Shown: positions 25,396 to 36,372, counted from the stretch's first letter. The stretch: 59,998 nucleotides of DNA from an uncultured Prochlorococcus sp. (GCA_902538225.1 CACBEF010000005.1:1-59998), one strand, 5' to 3'. Notes: generated by a model from the sequence alone, not told the origin. Made by a program: numbers and translations.

Positions 25396-28300
25396 TTGGG
25401 CTCTAACTTGAAAAAAATTAGATCTCTAAATTTAAATACTAAGATTCTTTTGGTAGGAATGCTTTTACCTTTAGGTTTTTTAGGCACTTTTTTATTAAAT
25501 AATTTTTTAAGAGAAACTTATAGTTCTAGGAAATTAGAACTAGAAAAAAGTATTGAGAATCTTTTAGATAAAAATGTTGATTTAGGTAATTATGTCGGGA
25601 TTAGATTTCTAGGTATTTCTTTGGGTAATTCAAAAATTAATGATGCAAAAAATATAGATTCTGAAATTAAAGCTAAAAATGTATATGTGGGCATTATGCC
25701 TTTTAGATCTTTTTTAAAACAAAAATGGATTTTAAAAATAAGTCCACAGGAAGCTGCCATAAATATAGATAGAGATTTTTTTAAAAGGGATGAATCTTAT
25801 AAAAGGGATAGAATTACAAAAAAATCGAAATTAAATTATGAATTGAATTTTAACTTAAATAAATATTCAGATCTGAATTTTAATAAAGCAGGATTAAAAA
25901 CAAAAGTAAAAGGTAATGTTATTTACAAGTCAAGAAATAGACAAATCACTGCAAATGTAAAATCAAAGTTTGATGAAAAGGGTTTTTTAAAATTTAAATT
26001 TAATACAAAATTAAATCAAGACTTTTTAAAACTGGATTTATTTTCAAACGGTTTAGATCTTGAGAATTCTGAATATATTATTGGGAATAGAAAAATTAGC
26101 TTTAAAAAAGGTACCTTTAAATCTAACTTTAAATTTAATAAATCATCCAAACGTACATTTTGTGAAGGAAGATTTTCTTTTACTAATTTAAAAATAAAAC
26201 CAGGAGATTTCGCAGAGAACATAAATTCAGATTCAACTAGGTTTTTTTGTAAAGAAAATAATTTAATTGTTAATTCAGAAAAACTAAATTATGGAACTTT
26301 GATTTCGAATTTTAATCTCAATGTTCCATTCAATAATAGTTCCAATAATATTGATCTAATAGGAAGTATTGGATACATTAATAGCCTGAATCCAGATATC
26401 AAATTATCGGGTAATATGCCTTATTGGTTTGATAGAAGAGGTATTAATTTTGGAAATATAGATACTAGTTTCAAAATAAATAGAACTCAATTATCTAATT
26501 TAAATATTTTCCGAAAAAATGATATTAGGGGTTTTATTACTGCTAAAGGAGAATTAAAAGGAAAAATTACTGATCCTAATATTTCTATAAACTTTAATGT
26601 TGATTATCCGCACTTTAAAGGTATCCGCATTAGGGAAACGTGGGAGGGAGATATTAATAATGAAAATAATGAATTTCTGCTAAATATGAAAAATAGATAT
26701 TCTCCAATCCCTTCATTTCTTTCAATTAAGTTTGATTCTGATCTTAAACTAGATAATGCAAATTTTATAAGAGTTTTTAACTCAAATAAAGGGACTGTAG
26801 GTATATTCAAAGATGACGATAGTTATAACTGGAGAGCAGATAATTTTCCTCTTGATGAACTTGAATTATCTTTAAACAAAAATCAATTCGATAGAATTGA
26901 TGGAATTATTAATGGTGAGGGATCAATTTCTTCAGACCAGTCATCCCTTGGTGGGCGACTTGCTTGGAGTTTAGGTAAATATAGGAATATTAATCTAGCT
27001 AATTCATTATTTGATTTCAGTGTCAAAAATAATTATTTTTATATAAATTCCTCATTGTATCCAATTGATGGAGGAGTAATTGAAGTCGAATATGATTCAA
27101 ATAAAAATAATTTTATTAATTCAGAATTCACGAATGTAAGTACTAGTTGGACAATCCTTACCGCGGTTGATATTTTTAACTTTGATAATAAAAAAGTTAT
27201 TCCCATAAGTAAATCGAATATTTTGGATGATTTGGAAATTAATAATAATAATAAATCATTCAAGGAGAGGATCGATTTTATAAATAACTTTATTGAAAAT
27301 AGTGATGTGCAAGAGGACAAATTTAATTTGCAAAAATATTTAAATAAATTTAGAAGTAGATACAATGGAAAAATTACTATTCAGGGCGATAGACCAGAAA
27401 ATTATAAATTGAATGCAAAATTAAATGGCTATCTTGATGTACCTAAAGATGAAAATAATAATAAAGAGGAATTTTCTATTGATTTGGAAGGAGGATTATT
27501 AAAAGGCAAAGGTTCTTTAATAATTAATAAATTACCATTAAGTACTGCAAATATCTTTTTAGATAAACCAAGCGATTTTATTGGAGGGATAGATATGAAT
27601 TTATTTTATGATCTTGATACAAAATCTTTCTCTAGTGAAATTTCTTCCAATAATTCATCAATTAAAAATAAAAAAATAATATTTGATAAAGGACTAGTTG
27701 AATTTGATAATTCTGTTTTTGATATTGATTTTTCCCTTCTAATTAATGATTCTGAAATCCCTATTAATATTGAAGGATCAATACCTATAAATAAATCAGA
27801 TAACTTAGATCTAAGATTGATTGGGAATGGAAAATTTATTGAGTTAATAGATATTTTTGCTGATGAATACTTTACCTTTAAAGAAGGTGATGTGAATCTT
27901 AGAATTATTCTAAAAGGTACTTTAAATAAACCTCTATTAAATGGATTTGTCGTAATTAATGATTCTGAAATTGATTTTTTCAACAATATAATAAAAGATA
28001 TTAATAGCATAATAATTTTTGATTTTGATTCTTTAGAAATCAATAATCTTCAAGCAAAGGCTCAAGATTCTGGGGAAATTTTTATAAAAGGCTCTTTGCC
28101 TTTTTATAGTAAGAATGATTACGAGAAGGCAAAAATTAATTTGATAACAAAAAGATTTACTTTAGAGAAAGATAATTTTAATTTTTTAATAGATTCAGAT
28201 ATCGATTTAAGTGGATCATTTGAAAGTCCTGTTTTAGGAGGTTCACTATCTTTTAATAATGGATTTATTAATTTAAATAGTACCAATCAAAATAATAAAA

Positions 28301-29352
28301 AAAGAAAAAATATTATTCGAAAAGAGGATGAAAAAGATTGGCCAGAACTCTATTGGAATAATGAAAAGAATATTGAAATAATTTCAAATGAAACAATTTT
28401 GAATTCAGTTCTTTTGGGAGAAACTTTGCCTAATTATTTGGATAATTTGAGTTTTAATAATCTTAAATTAAAACTTGGTCCAGATTTTAAACTTCAATAT
28501 TCAGAATTAATTCAAGCTTATTTAGATACCAAATTAGACCTTAATATAAATGGAAAGGTAGGTAAAGATTTAAATGCTAGAGGTCTAATTTACCTTAAAA
28601 AAGGTAGAGCTAATCTTTATACCACTCCATTTAAACTTGATAAAAATAAAGATAATTATATTTTATTTGCATCAAGAAGTGGCGTTGTTCCATTTATTAA
28701 TTTTTCTCTGGTTAGTAAAGTTCCAGATTCTATAATACCCATAAGTGAAAATAATCAGGATTCAAATATCTCAAGTGATCTTGATGTAAATGCGACTTCT
28801 AGTGGTTTGGGATCATTTGGGATTGGTAATTCAAGGCTTATCAAAATTGAAGCATCTTATGAAGGATTTTTAGATCAATTATCTTTTGCGGATGAAAATA
28901 GAAGAATCCAATTAAGGAGCACGCCAAGTTATAACAGATCACAAATAATTGGCTTGATTGGAGGCAACTCTGCAAATTTAATCAATAGAGCATTCATTTC
29001 TCAACTTAATAATGCTGATGCATTTAGTGAAAGATTTCAGTTATCTCTATATCCAGCGATAATAGAAAATAATGATTCATTAAATAATATTTTTTCCAAT
29101 GAAAATTTAGATATAGAGAATGATGCTCAATCATCTTCTAATGAGGAATTTTCTTCTGAGGCTTGGGTAGCCGAAATAGGGCTTGATATTTCCGATGCGA
29201 TAAATTTTGCCTTTCAAACAGTCCCAGGTAGAGATGATATTTCACCTTTGGGAATTTTGACTTTTCAGGCAAACCCAAACTTAGAATTATTAGGTTCTTA
29301 TGATTCCAATGGGGATTGGAAAAGTCAGGTTCAATTATTTTTTAGATATTAA
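25396..29352 (+). CDS. TamB/Tic236-like translocation and assembly module protein
   Basis: This 1318-residue protein has one N-terminal membrane anchor (about residues 15-35). A long run of short beta strands follows, as in the beta-taco of TamB, AsmA and related bridge proteins. The C-terminal TamB (DUF490) domain starts at about residue 1000 (LKLGPDFKLQYSE, RGLIYLKKGRANLY, LRSTPSYNRSQIIGLIGG). It probably spans the periplasm and helps insert outer-membrane proteins or carry lipids; the plastid relative is Tic236. It is very rich in Asn, Lys and Ile from AT bias and is shorter than many cyanobacterial relatives. TTG at 25396 or TTG at 25408 may be the start. Confidence 0.85.
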   Translation: MGSNLKKIRSLNLNTKILLVGMLLPLGFLGTFLLNNFLRETYSSRKLELEKSIENLLDKNVDLGNYVGIRFLGISLGNSKINDAKNIDSEIKAKNVYVGIMPFRSFLKQKWILKISPQEAAINIDRDFFKRDESYKRDRITKKSKLNYELNFNLNKYSDLNFNKAGLKTKVKGNVIYKSRNRQITANVKSKFDEKGFLKFKFNTKLNQDFLKLDLFSNGLDLENSEYIIGNRKISFKKGTFKSNFKFNKSSKRTFCEGRFSFTNLKIKPGDFAENINSDSTRFFCKENNLIVNSEKLNYGTLISNFNLNVPFNNSSNNIDLIGSIGYINSLNPDIKLSGNMPYWFDRRGINFGNIDTSFKINRTQLSNLNIFRKNDIRGFITAKGELKGKITDPNISINFNVDYPHFKGIRIRETWEGDINNENNEFLLNMKNRYSPIPSFLSIKFDSDLKLDNANFIRVFNSNKGTVGIFKDDDSYNWRADNFPLDELELSLNKNQFDRIDGIINGEGSISSDQSSLGGRLAWSLGKYRNINLANSLFDFSVKNNYFYINSSLYPIDGGVIEVEYDSNKNNFINSEFTNVSTSWTILTAVDIFNFDNKKVIPISKSNILDDLEINNNNKSFKERIDFINNFIENSDVQEDKFNLQKYLNKFRSRYNGKITIQGDRPENYKLNAKLNGYLDVPKDENNNKEEFSIDLEGGLLKGKGSLIINKLPLSTANIFLDKPSDFIGGIDMNLFYDLDTKSFSSEISSNNSSIKNKKIIFDKGLVEFDNSVFDIDFSLLINDSEIPINIEGSIPINKSDNLDLRLIGNGKFIELIDIFADEYFTFKEGDVNLRIILKGTLNKPLLNGFVVINDSEIDFFNNIIKDINSIIIFDFDSLEINNLQAKAQDSGEIFIKGSLPFYSKNDYEKAKINLITKRFTLEKDNFNFLIDSDIDLSGSFESPVLGGSLSFNNGFINLNSTNQNNKKRKNIIRKEDEKDWPELYWNNEKNIEIISNETILNSVLLGETLPNYLDNLSFNNLKLKLGPDFKLQYSELIQAYLDTKLDLNINGKVGKDLNARGLIYLKKGRANLYTTPFKLDKNKDNYILFASRSGVVPFINFSLVSKVPDSIIPISENNQDSNISSDLDVNATSSGLGSFGIGNSRLIKIEASYEGFLDQLSFADENRRIQLRSTPSYNRSQIIGLIGGNSANLINRAFISQLNNADAFSERFQLSLYPAIIENNDSLNNIFSNENLDIENDAQSSSNEEFSSEAWVAEIGLDISDAINFAFQTVPGRDDISPLGILTFQANPNLELLGSYDSNGDWKSQVQLFFRY

Positions 29353-29418
29353 CTCAGAAAGAAATTTACTTTAAAGAATCGTTAATTTGAATTATTATTA
29401 GATTAACTAAAAAATATT

Positions 29419-30729
29419 ATGGCTAATATCTTTGAAGTTCCTCAACCAGGTAATGATCTTCTAGAAAAAGCTGAGAAAGTTCGTTTGGCATCAATAAAAA
29501 TAAGTCAGGCTGAAAATCAAAATCGAATTAAAGCCTTAAATTTTATGGCTGATTATCTAGAAAAAAATTCTAAAGAAATATTAGAGGCTAACAATGCGGA
29601 TTATTCAATTGCAGAAAAAAAGGGTATTTCTAGAGCTTTACTTTCTAGATTAAAGTTATCAAAATCAAAATTAAATTCAGGAATTGAAGGGGTAAGAAAA
29701 GTTGGAGAATTGACTGATCCTGTAAATCAACTTCAAATAAAGAGAGAGCTTTCAAAGGGGTTGATCTTAGAGAGAAAAACTGTACCAATTGGAGTTTTAG
29801 GGGTTATTTTTGAATCAAGGCCCGATGCCGTGATGCAGATTAGTTCTTTAGCAATAAGATCAGGTAATGGAGTAATGCTAAAAGGTGGTAGTGAAGCCAA
29901 TTTAACAAATACTTCAATAGTGAAAGCATTGCAGGAAGGTTTAAATGAATCAGGTCTTGATAAAAATTCAATATGTTTACTAACAAGCAGAAAAGACAGC
30001 ATGGCGATGTTAAATCTTGAGAAATATATTAATTTAATAATTCCAAGAGGAAGTAATGAATTAGTTAAATTTATTCAGGAGAATACAAGAATTCCTGTGC
30101 TAGGCCATGCCGATGGAATTTGCCACTTGTTTATAGATATTGAGGCAAATCTAGAGATGGCTTTATCAGTTGCTTTGGATAGCAAAATTCAATATCCTGC
30201 AGCATGTAATGCTATTGAAACTTTATTAGTCCATAAAGATATCGCACCGGCTTTTTTAGAAAAAGCAATACCTCTGTTTAATTCTAATGATGTTAAATTA
30301 ATCGGAGATAAGAGATCAGTTGAATTAGGGTTAATGTATAAGGCTAGTGCAGAAGATTGGCAAACTGAATATTTAGATTTAATTTTATCGATAAAAATTG
30401 TTGATGATCTTGAGGCGGCAATCACACATATTCAAAAATATAGTTCAAAACATACAGATGGAATAATTACTGAAAATTCAAATACTGCCAATATATTTAT
30501 GAATGTAGTTGATAGTGCAGGTGTTTTTCATAATTGCTCTACTAGGTTTGCAGATGGGTTTAGATATGGATTCGGAGCTGAAGTTGGTATATCTACTCAA
30601 ACTCTTCCACCTAGGGGACCTGTAGGCCTTGAAGGTTTGGTAACTTATAAATATTTCCTAAAAGGTGATGGGAATATAGTTCATGATTTTTCATCAGGAA
30701 AAGCTATCTATACACATAAAGATCTTTAA
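29419..30729 (+). CDS. proA: Gamma-glutamyl phosphate reductase
   Basis: ProA reduces gamma-glutamyl phosphate to the semialdehyde in proline synthesis, using NADPH. The 436-residue aldehyde-dehydrogenase-fold protein has the ProA signature in the VFHNCSTRFADGFRYGFGAEVG region near its C-terminus. The cofactor loop is LKGGSEA, and the catalytic Cys is in YPAACNAIETL near residue 263. The start ATG is well placed. It is followed after 11 bases by folB. Confidence 0.97.
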   Translation: MANIFEVPQPGNDLLEKAEKVRLASIKISQAENQNRIKALNFMADYLEKNSKEILEANNADYSIAEKKGISRALLSRLKLSKSKLNSGIEGVRKVGELTDPVNQLQIKRELSKGLILERKTVPIGVLGVIFESRPDAVMQISSLAIRSGNGVMLKGGSEANLTNTSIVKALQEGLNESGLDKNSICLLTSRKDSMAMLNLEKYINLIIPRGSNELVKFIQENTRIPVLGHADGICHLFIDIEANLEMALSVALDSKIQYPAACNAIETLLVHKDIAPAFLEKAIPLFNSNDVKLIGDKRSVELGLMYKASAEDWQTEYLDLILSIKIVDDLEAAITHIQKYSSKHTDGIITENSNTANIFMNVVDSAGVFHNCSTRFADGFRYGFGAEVGISTQTLPPRGPVGLEGLVTYKYFLKGDGNIVHDFSSGKAIYTHKDL

Positions 30730-30740
30730 AACTTTTAAAG

Positions 30741-31103
30741 ATGGAAACTTTTTTAAAAATTGAGAATATTAAACTTTGGGCTAGAGTTGGCGTTCTTGAT
30801 GAAGAAAGGGAATTAGGACAACTATTTATTTTAGATATATTTTTGTGGACTGATTTTGAAAAATGTACAGTAAATGATGATTTAAAAAAAACAGTTGACT
30901 ATTCAAAATTAGTACAAATTTTAAAAGATCAATCAAAGAAAATATATTGTTTTACAATTGAAAAATATTCAAACTCAATTTTAGAAATTATTGATAAAGA
31001 ATTTAAGCTTTCTAAAATTAAAATTATTTTGACAAAATGCAATCCTCCAATCACGGGTTTCGATGGGAAGGTGTCAATAGTAAGAATTCTTGAAAATAAT
31101 TAA
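30741..31103 (+). CDS. folB: Dihydroneopterin aldolase
   Basis: FolB converts dihydroneopterin to 6-hydroxymethyl-dihydropterin in folate synthesis. The 120-residue protein starts with the strand IENIKLWARVGVLDEERE, whose Glu binds the pterin. It includes TVDYSKLV and ends with the conserved KCNPPITGFDGKVSI. The length is typical of this octameric tunnelling-fold enzyme. It overlaps the downstream lipase gene by 14 bases. Confidence 0.93.
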   Translation: METFLKIENIKLWARVGVLDEERELGQLFILDIFLWTDFEKCTVNDDLKKTVDYSKLVQILKDQSKKIYCFTIEKYSNSILEIIDKEFKLSKIKIILTKCNPPITGFDGKVSIVRILENN

Positions 31104-31701
31104 AGTATTGAAAAAAAGAAATCCCATTATATTGATTCATGGTCTTTGGAATACTTCAAGTATTTTTTCTTCTATTACATCAAAACTTGATGATATTGGC
31201 ATTGAATATTTTGCTCCAACTCTTAAGCATTCATTTGGAATGACTTCAATTCTGGATTTGACTTATAAATTAAACGAATTGATTCTAGAGGAATATGGTT
31301 TAGAAAAAGAAATAGATATTTTGGGATTTTCTATGGGAGGAATAATTGGAAGGTCCTGGCTTCAAAAATTTAATGGTTGTAAAAGAACAAGAAGATTAAT
31401 ATCTATAGGCTCCCCTCATAAGGGAACTTTGATGGCTCAATTAATACCTAAATACCCTTTTAGAGGAATATCGGAAATGAAAATAAATAGCAAGTTTTTA
31501 AGGGAACTCGCAAATAATGATTTTTTACTTGATGAAATTGAGTGTATAAATTTTTTTACTTATTGGGATATGATGGTTTTTCCTGGATGGTGGACAAATT
31601 TAAAATTTGGAAAAAAAATATCAGTAAAAGTATTTAAACATAGAAATCTAGTAAGAAACAAATCTGTGGTCGAGAAAATAATCGATGAGATAATTATGTA
31701 G
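31090..31701 (+). CDS. Lipase/esterase-like alpha/beta hydrolase
   Basis: The protein has 203 residues. IILIHGLW (residues 13-20) forms the oxyanion hole and LGFSMGGIIG carries the nucleophile S81. SIGSPHKGTLMA is typical of the LipA/PGAP1-like lipases. H in FKHRNLV is the probable catalytic His. There is no signal peptide, so it is probably cytosolic or membrane-bound. The start TTG at 31090 lies inside folB (14-base overlap), and its 3' end overlaps the convergent prlC gene by 8 bases. The substrate is unknown; galactolipid or other ester is plausible. Confidence 0.82.
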   Translation: MKIIKVLKKRNPIILIHGLWNTSSIFSSITSKLDDIGIEYFAPTLKHSFGMTSILDLTYKLNELILEEYGLEKEIDILGFSMGGIIGRSWLQKFNGCKRTRRLISIGSPHKGTLMAQLIPKYPFRGISEMKINSKFLRELANNDFLLDEIECINFFTYWDMMVFPGWWTNLKFGKKISVKVFKHRNLVRNKSVVEKIIDEIIM

Positions 31702-33781
31702 CTCCTGATAGACCTAAGTGTCTTATTAAAGAATTTGTTTGCGGCTCTCTTCCCCTGAATAGTTTAAATATGTCTAATGGAGGTAAGCTTCCACCTAAAC
31801 TAAGTACTGTATCTTTAAATTTCTTTCCTATTAACTTTAAATCTTCAGAGTTTCCTAGATCAGCTTCTTCGAACATTGAAAATGCATCAGCACTTAGAAC
31901 TTCAGCCCATTTATATGAGTAATATCCTGCAGAATATCCTCCTGCAAATATATGACTAAAACAACAAAGAAATTGATCTTCTTGAATAGGTTCAATAACA
32001 GTAGTTTGTTTTGCAATTTCTCTTCTTATTTCATCTGCTGTTTTACCTTCATTTTTATCAATATTACTGTGCAATCTGAGGTCTGTTATTGCAAAATGTA
32101 GCTGTCTAAGAGTAGCCATACCACAATTAAAAGTTCTATTCTTTAAAAGCTTTTCAAAATTCTCATCGGATAATTTTTCTCCAGTTTTGTAGTGCTTAGC
32201 AATATTCATAAGTGTATTTTTATGAAAACACCAGTTTTCCATAAATTGACTTGGAAGTTCGACTGCATCCCACTCAACGTTGTTGATGCCAGCTGCTTGA
32301 GGAAGATTTACAGTAGTAAGCATGTGTTGAAGGCCATGACCAAATTCATGGAAAAGTGTCTGAACTTCTTCAAAACTCATCAAACTAGGCTTGTCTTTTG
32401 ATGGTGGAGTCTGATTACAAACAAGATAAGCTACCGGGAGAGTCTTTTTGCCAACATTATTTTTATTCAAACATTCATCCATCCAAGCCCCTCCCCTCTT
32501 TGATTCAGGCCTCGAATATGGATCTAGGTAAAATGATGCTATTTTGTCATTTTCTTTATTGAGGATATTAAAAAATAAAACGTCATCATTCCAAAGAGGT
32601 GCCTGATCAGTTGCCTCGACTACTTGAATTTCAAAAAGCTTTTCACTTAATTTAAATAAACCTTTTAAAACATCATTTAGTGGGAACCAAGGTCTCAAAG
32701 ACTCTTGATCCAAATTGAGCTTTTCCTTTCTAAGAAGTTCGGACCAATAACTAACATCCCATGGCTGGATATTCTGTGATTTTGGAAATCCATTAGCTTT
32801 AGAAAACTTATCGAGGGTTTCTAATTCAATTTTTGAGGTTTTGAATGCTGGCTCTCTCAATTCTTCTAAGAGGTTTTCAACATTTTTAATTTCTTTCGCC
32901 ATTTTCGTTGACAAACTTAGTTCTGCCCAACTTTTATAACCGAGAAGATTAGCCTTTTTAGTTCTAAGAGATAATATCTCTTCAATGATTTGAGAATTAT
33001 TTTTTTCTCCTTGAGATGCCCTACCAACGAATGCCTTATAAAGTTTCTCTCTAAGGTTACGGTCAGTGGCATATGTCATAAATGAAGTATAAGTTGGAAT
33101 ATCTAGGCTTAATTTCCAAGGCCCATTTTTGATATCCACTTCTTCATCTTTTTTTAAGTGGTTGTGTGCAGAAATTGCCATCAATTCAAGTACTCGTTCA
33201 GGAAGACCATCGACTTCAGATTTTTTATTTAATATTAAAAACCATTTATTAGTAGCATCAAGAACATTATTACTGAAGTCAGTTGATAGCTTTCCAAGCT
33301 TTTCTGAAATGTTATTGAATTCTTCTTGATTATTCTTTTGTAGTGAAATTCCTCTATGTTGCATCTCAAGAATTTCTTTATCCAAAATTCTGTTTTTGAT
33401 TTGATCAAAGTTATTTGTTTCTTTAAGCTTGACTAAAGAATTGTAAATTATTTTACTTTGTCCGAATTTATTACTCAAACTAATAATTTCTGGAAGAAAT
33501 TTTGAATAAATGTCTCTTAGACTTTCAGAATTATTTACTGCATTTAGGTGGCTTATTACTCCCCAACTCCATCTAAGGATTTCATTAAGTTCATTTAAGG
33601 GATTTATTACATTATCCCAATTTAAATCATTGTTAATCAAATAGTTTGATAAATTTTTCTCTATGTTTTTAAAATCTTCAGATATCTTTTCTAGTACTAC
33701 TGGAAATTGTTTACTTATGCTTTCGGGAGTAAATTTTTTAAATTCAGGTAATTCTCCACATTTAAAAATTGAGGTATCCAT
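31694..33781 (-). CDS. prlC: Oligopeptidase A (M3 metallopeptidase)
   Basis: PrlC degrades short peptides, including cleaved signal peptides, in the cytosol. The 695-residue helical protein has the zinc motif HEFGH at about residues 477-481 (in LFHEFGHGLQHML), with the third ligand Glu further on in NVEWDAVELPSQF. The C-terminal segment FAGGYSAGYYSYKWAEVLSAD is characteristic of the M3A family. The length is normal. The 13-base gap to the upstream ndhD suggests co-transcription. Confidence 0.96.
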   Translation of the reverse strand: MDTSIFKCGELPEFKKFTPESISKQFPVVLEKISEDFKNIEKNLSNYLINNDLNWDNVINPLNELNEILRWSWGVISHLNAVNNSESLRDIYSKFLPEIISLSNKFGQSKIIYNSLVKLKETNNFDQIKNRILDKEILEMQHRGISLQKNNQEEFNNISEKLGKLSTDFSNNVLDATNKWFLILNKKSEVDGLPERVLELMAISAHNHLKKDEEVDIKNGPWKLSLDIPTYTSFMTYATDRNLREKLYKAFVGRASQGEKNNSQIIEEILSLRTKKANLLGYKSWAELSLSTKMAKEIKNVENLLEELREPAFKTSKIELETLDKFSKANGFPKSQNIQPWDVSYWSELLRKEKLNLDQESLRPWFPLNDVLKGLFKLSEKLFEIQVVEATDQAPLWNDDVLFFNILNKENDKIASFYLDPYSRPESKRGGAWMDECLNKNNVGKKTLPVAYLVCNQTPPSKDKPSLMSFEEVQTLFHEFGHGLQHMLTTVNLPQAAGINNVEWDAVELPSQFMENWCFHKNTLMNIAKHYKTGEKLSDENFEKLLKNRTFNCGMATLRQLHFAITDLRLHSNIDKNEGKTADEIRREIAKQTTVIEPIQEDQFLCCFSHIFAGGYSAGYYSYKWAEVLSADAFSMFEEADLGNSEDLKLIGKKFKDTVLSLGGSLPPLDIFKLFRGREPQTNSLIRHLGLSGAT

Positions 33782-33794
33782 TTATCAAAAAAAT

Positions 33795-35336
33795 CTAATT
33801 AACTAAAGTTGGTATTAATCCTATTAATTTAGCTAGAGTAAGCTGCTGACTGAGAGCATTCGTTGAAGATTCATATAAATTTATTGCGATTTTTGGCCAA
33901 AAACCTATCACCAAAGTAGGCAACAATAAGCTAAACCCAATAGTCAATTCTCGACCATTCATCTCTTTAACTGTAGCTAGTGCAGGAATTCTAGGTCCAA
34001 AGAATACTCTTCTACACATTGATAGCAGATAAATTGGTGTTAAAACTAAACCTATAGCTGCAATAAGAATAGTGATCGATCTAAAGATAGAGCTGAACCC
34101 TTCTTGACTAGTGATTCCTAAAAATACAGTTATTTCACTTATAAATCCACTCATCCCAGGTAGTGCTAAAGAGGCCAAAGAACTTGCCAAGAAAAAAGCA
34201 AAAGTTATTGGCAGAACCTTTGCTAAACCACCCATATTGGGTATCGAAAGAGTATTTGTTCTTTCATAAAATGAGCCTGTAACAAAAAACATAGCAGCAG
34301 CGATAAGTCCGTGGCTTATCATTTGGAGCATCGCCCCACTTATACCTAAAGCATCTACTGCTCCAATCCCTAATAGAACAAAACCCATATGACTCACAGA
34401 GCTACATGCAATTCTCCTTTTAACATTATCTTGAGCAAATGCATTAAGAGCTCCATAAATTATATTAATAATTCCAAGAATAATTAGTGCAGGTGCGATT
34501 TGAAGATGTACCTCAGGAAGTATTTGAACATTGAATCTTAAGAGGGCATAACCTCCCATTTTTAAAAGTATTCCCGCGAGTAACATTGAAACTGGAGCAT
34601 TAGCCTCTCCATGAGCATCGGGCAGCCAAGTATGTAATGGAAAGATAGGAAGTTTTACTCCAAAACCAATTAAAAATCCTAAATAAGATAATAATGCTAG
34701 GCTGCCTGTGACATGTTTATTGGTTAAATCGGTAATATTTAAAGTAAAGGTATCGCCAGTCAAGGCAAGTGCTAAACCACTTATGAGTATTAATAAAGAA
34801 GCTAAAGCTGTATAAAGAATGAATTTAGTGGCTGCATATAATTTCTTTTTACCTCCCCAAATAGCAATAAGAAGATATACCGGAACTAATTCAAGTTCCC
34901 ATGCCAAGAAAAATAATAGAAAATCTTGAGAAAGGAAAACCAATGCCTGTGCTGATGCTTGGACTAATAAAAGAGCAAAATATAAATTAGATTTTTTCTT
35001 AATTTTCCAACTAGCCGCAGCTGATAAAAATGTAATTAACCCACTTAATGCTATTAAAGGGGCAGATAAACCATCTACGCCAAGAGACCACTCTAAGCCT
35101 ATTGATGGTAACCAAGAAGCTCTTTCTACCAGTTGTAAAGAGCTATCTGAAGTATTGAATTTTTGTAAAAGAACGCCGATTATTAGTAAAAAATCTATAA
35201 ATAAAAAACTTAATGAGATATTTCTAGGGAGTGTGTTATCTTCTCCTTCTTTTGAATTCAAGAAAGGCATTATTAATGCCCCAATTAAAGGCAGCAAAAC
35301 AATTGATGATAGCCAAGGAAAAGATTCTAAATTCAT
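33795..35336 (-). CDS. ndhD: NAD(P)H-quinone oxidoreductase subunit 4 (NdhD)
   Basis: NdhD is a proton-pumping membrane subunit of NDH-1, related to Mrp antiporters. The 513-residue protein has about 14 hydrophobic helices. The conserved [19 protein letters not shown] carries the key membrane Glu. [27 protein letters not shown] and the Lys in [12 protein letters not shown] are the proton-channel motifs. The sequence resembles the plastid NdhD and cyanobacterial NdhD1 group (PSI cyclic flow and respiration), not the CO2-uptake types; that subtype call is an inference. Confidence 0.93.
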   Translation of the reverse strand: MNLESFPWLSSIVLLPLIGALIMPFLNSKEGEDNTLPRNISLSFLFIDFLLIIGVLLQKFNTSDSSLQLVERASWLPSIGLEWSLGVDGLSAPLIALSGLITFLSAAASWKIKKKSNLYFALLLVQASAQALVFLSQDFLLFFLAWELELVPVYLLIAIWGGKKKLYAATKFILYTALASLLILISGLALALTGDTFTLNITDLTNKHVTGSLALLSYLGFLIGFGVKLPIFPLHTWLPDAHGEANAPVSMLLAGILLKMGGYALLRFNVQILPEVHLQIAPALIILGIINIIYGALNAFAQDNVKRRIACSSVSHMGFVLLGIGAVDALGISGAMLQMISHGLIAAAMFFVTGSFYERTNTLSIPNMGGLAKVLPITFAFFLASSLASLALPGMSGFISEITVFLGITSQEGFSSIFRSITILIAAIGLVLTPIYLLSMCRRVFFGPRIPALATVKEMNGRELTIGFSLLLPTLVIGFWPKIAINLYESSTNALSQQLTLAKLIGLIPTLVN

Positions 35337-35415
35337 TTATGTAATGAATAATTTTTTTATTCTAGTTGAAGTTGTACTAGCTTGAGACTATAACATTAAA
35401 AATGCCTAAGTAAAA

Positions 35416-36363
35416 CTACTTACCAGAGATAGTGGTAAATTGGCTGCCGGTTGTTTGAACGTTTAAGAATGGCGCTCTGCTAGCTACACCTGACTTCTCC
35501 CATGCTTTCACCATGGCTTGACTGACGTTTTTACCATTTTCTTTTTTACACAAAGCTAAGATACTTGGCCCAGCCCCACTAATTGCACATCCTAGAGCAC
35601 CTGCATTTAGTGCGGCATCTTTAACTTCTAATCCACCCTTGATAAGTTTCCATCTGTAGGGTTCATGTAGCTTATCAAACATTCCTTCTTTTATAAGTTC
35701 CGCATTCCCTGCTTTTAATCCGTTAAGTAACAAAGTAAGCGCCCCCATATTTGTCACTGCATCTGATATTGGTACATTCTTGGGCATAACCTTTCTTGCT
35801 TCACTTGTACTTAGACGAATTGCAGGTATTGCTACAACAGCTTTAATTGAATCGTGCCAATCACACCTAATGATTCTCCATCTCTGAGAAGAAGACCTTG
35901 CTGTCAAACAAAGCCCACCCAGAAGAGAGGGTACTACATTATCAGGATGACCTTCTATATCAATGGCAAGTTCAAGGAGTTTTTCTTTGGGTAATGGAGA
36001 GTTCATTATTGCATTTGCTCCGATAAGTCCAGCAACTATTGCTGTAGCACTACTTCCAAGCCCCCGTGCAGGCGGCACTGCCAATTTAACTCTTGCTTCA
36101 AGTGCAAAAGGATCCATTTTTGCGCTATCCCATACTTTCTGAGCTGCTCTGAAAACTAAGTTTTCAGGTCCTCCTCTTAGGTGATTACCATCTGTACTTT
36201 CCATTATTAAGTCAAATCTATCTCCACCACCTTCAATTCTTGTAAAAATAAACTCATTATACAAATCTAATGCTGCTCCAAGACAATCGAATCCAGGCCC
36301 TAAATTGGCAGTTGTTGAAGGCACTGTTACCCTTATTTTTTTACCTACTTCAGGAATAGACAT
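35416..36363 (-). CDS. thrB: Homoserine kinase
   Basis: ThrB phosphorylates homoserine on the way to threonine. The 315-residue GHMP kinase has the substrate segment VPSTTANLGPGFDCLG near the start. The ATP-binding motif PPARGLGSSATAIVAG is near 95-109, and the third motif GCAISGAGPSILAL is near the C-terminus. The length is normal. It is the next gene after glk on the same strand (9-base gap). A 6-bp inverted repeat at 35407-35422 overlaps the stop. Confidence 0.97.
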   Translation of the reverse strand: MSIPEVGKKIRVTVPSTTANLGPGFDCLGAALDLYNEFIFTRIEGGGDRFDLIMESTDGNHLRGGPENLVFRAAQKVWDSAKMDPFALEARVKLAVPPARGLGSSATAIVAGLIGANAIMNSPLPKEKLLELAIDIEGHPDNVVPSLLGGLCLTARSSSQRWRIIRCDWHDSIKAVVAIPAIRLSTSEARKVMPKNVPISDAVTNMGALTLLLNGLKAGNAELIKEGMFDKLHEPYRWKLIKGGLEVKDAALNAGALGCAISGAGPSILALCKKENGKNVSQAMVKAWEKSGVASRAPFLNVQTTGSQFTTISGK

Positions 36364-36372
36364 TTTTTGTTT

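Noticed and set aside
27606-28043. A long antisense reading frame inside the TamB-like gene
   Set aside because: It lies wholly opposite a conserved gene and has a composition that mirrors the AT-biased codons of the sense strand; no family resemblance or start signal was seen.
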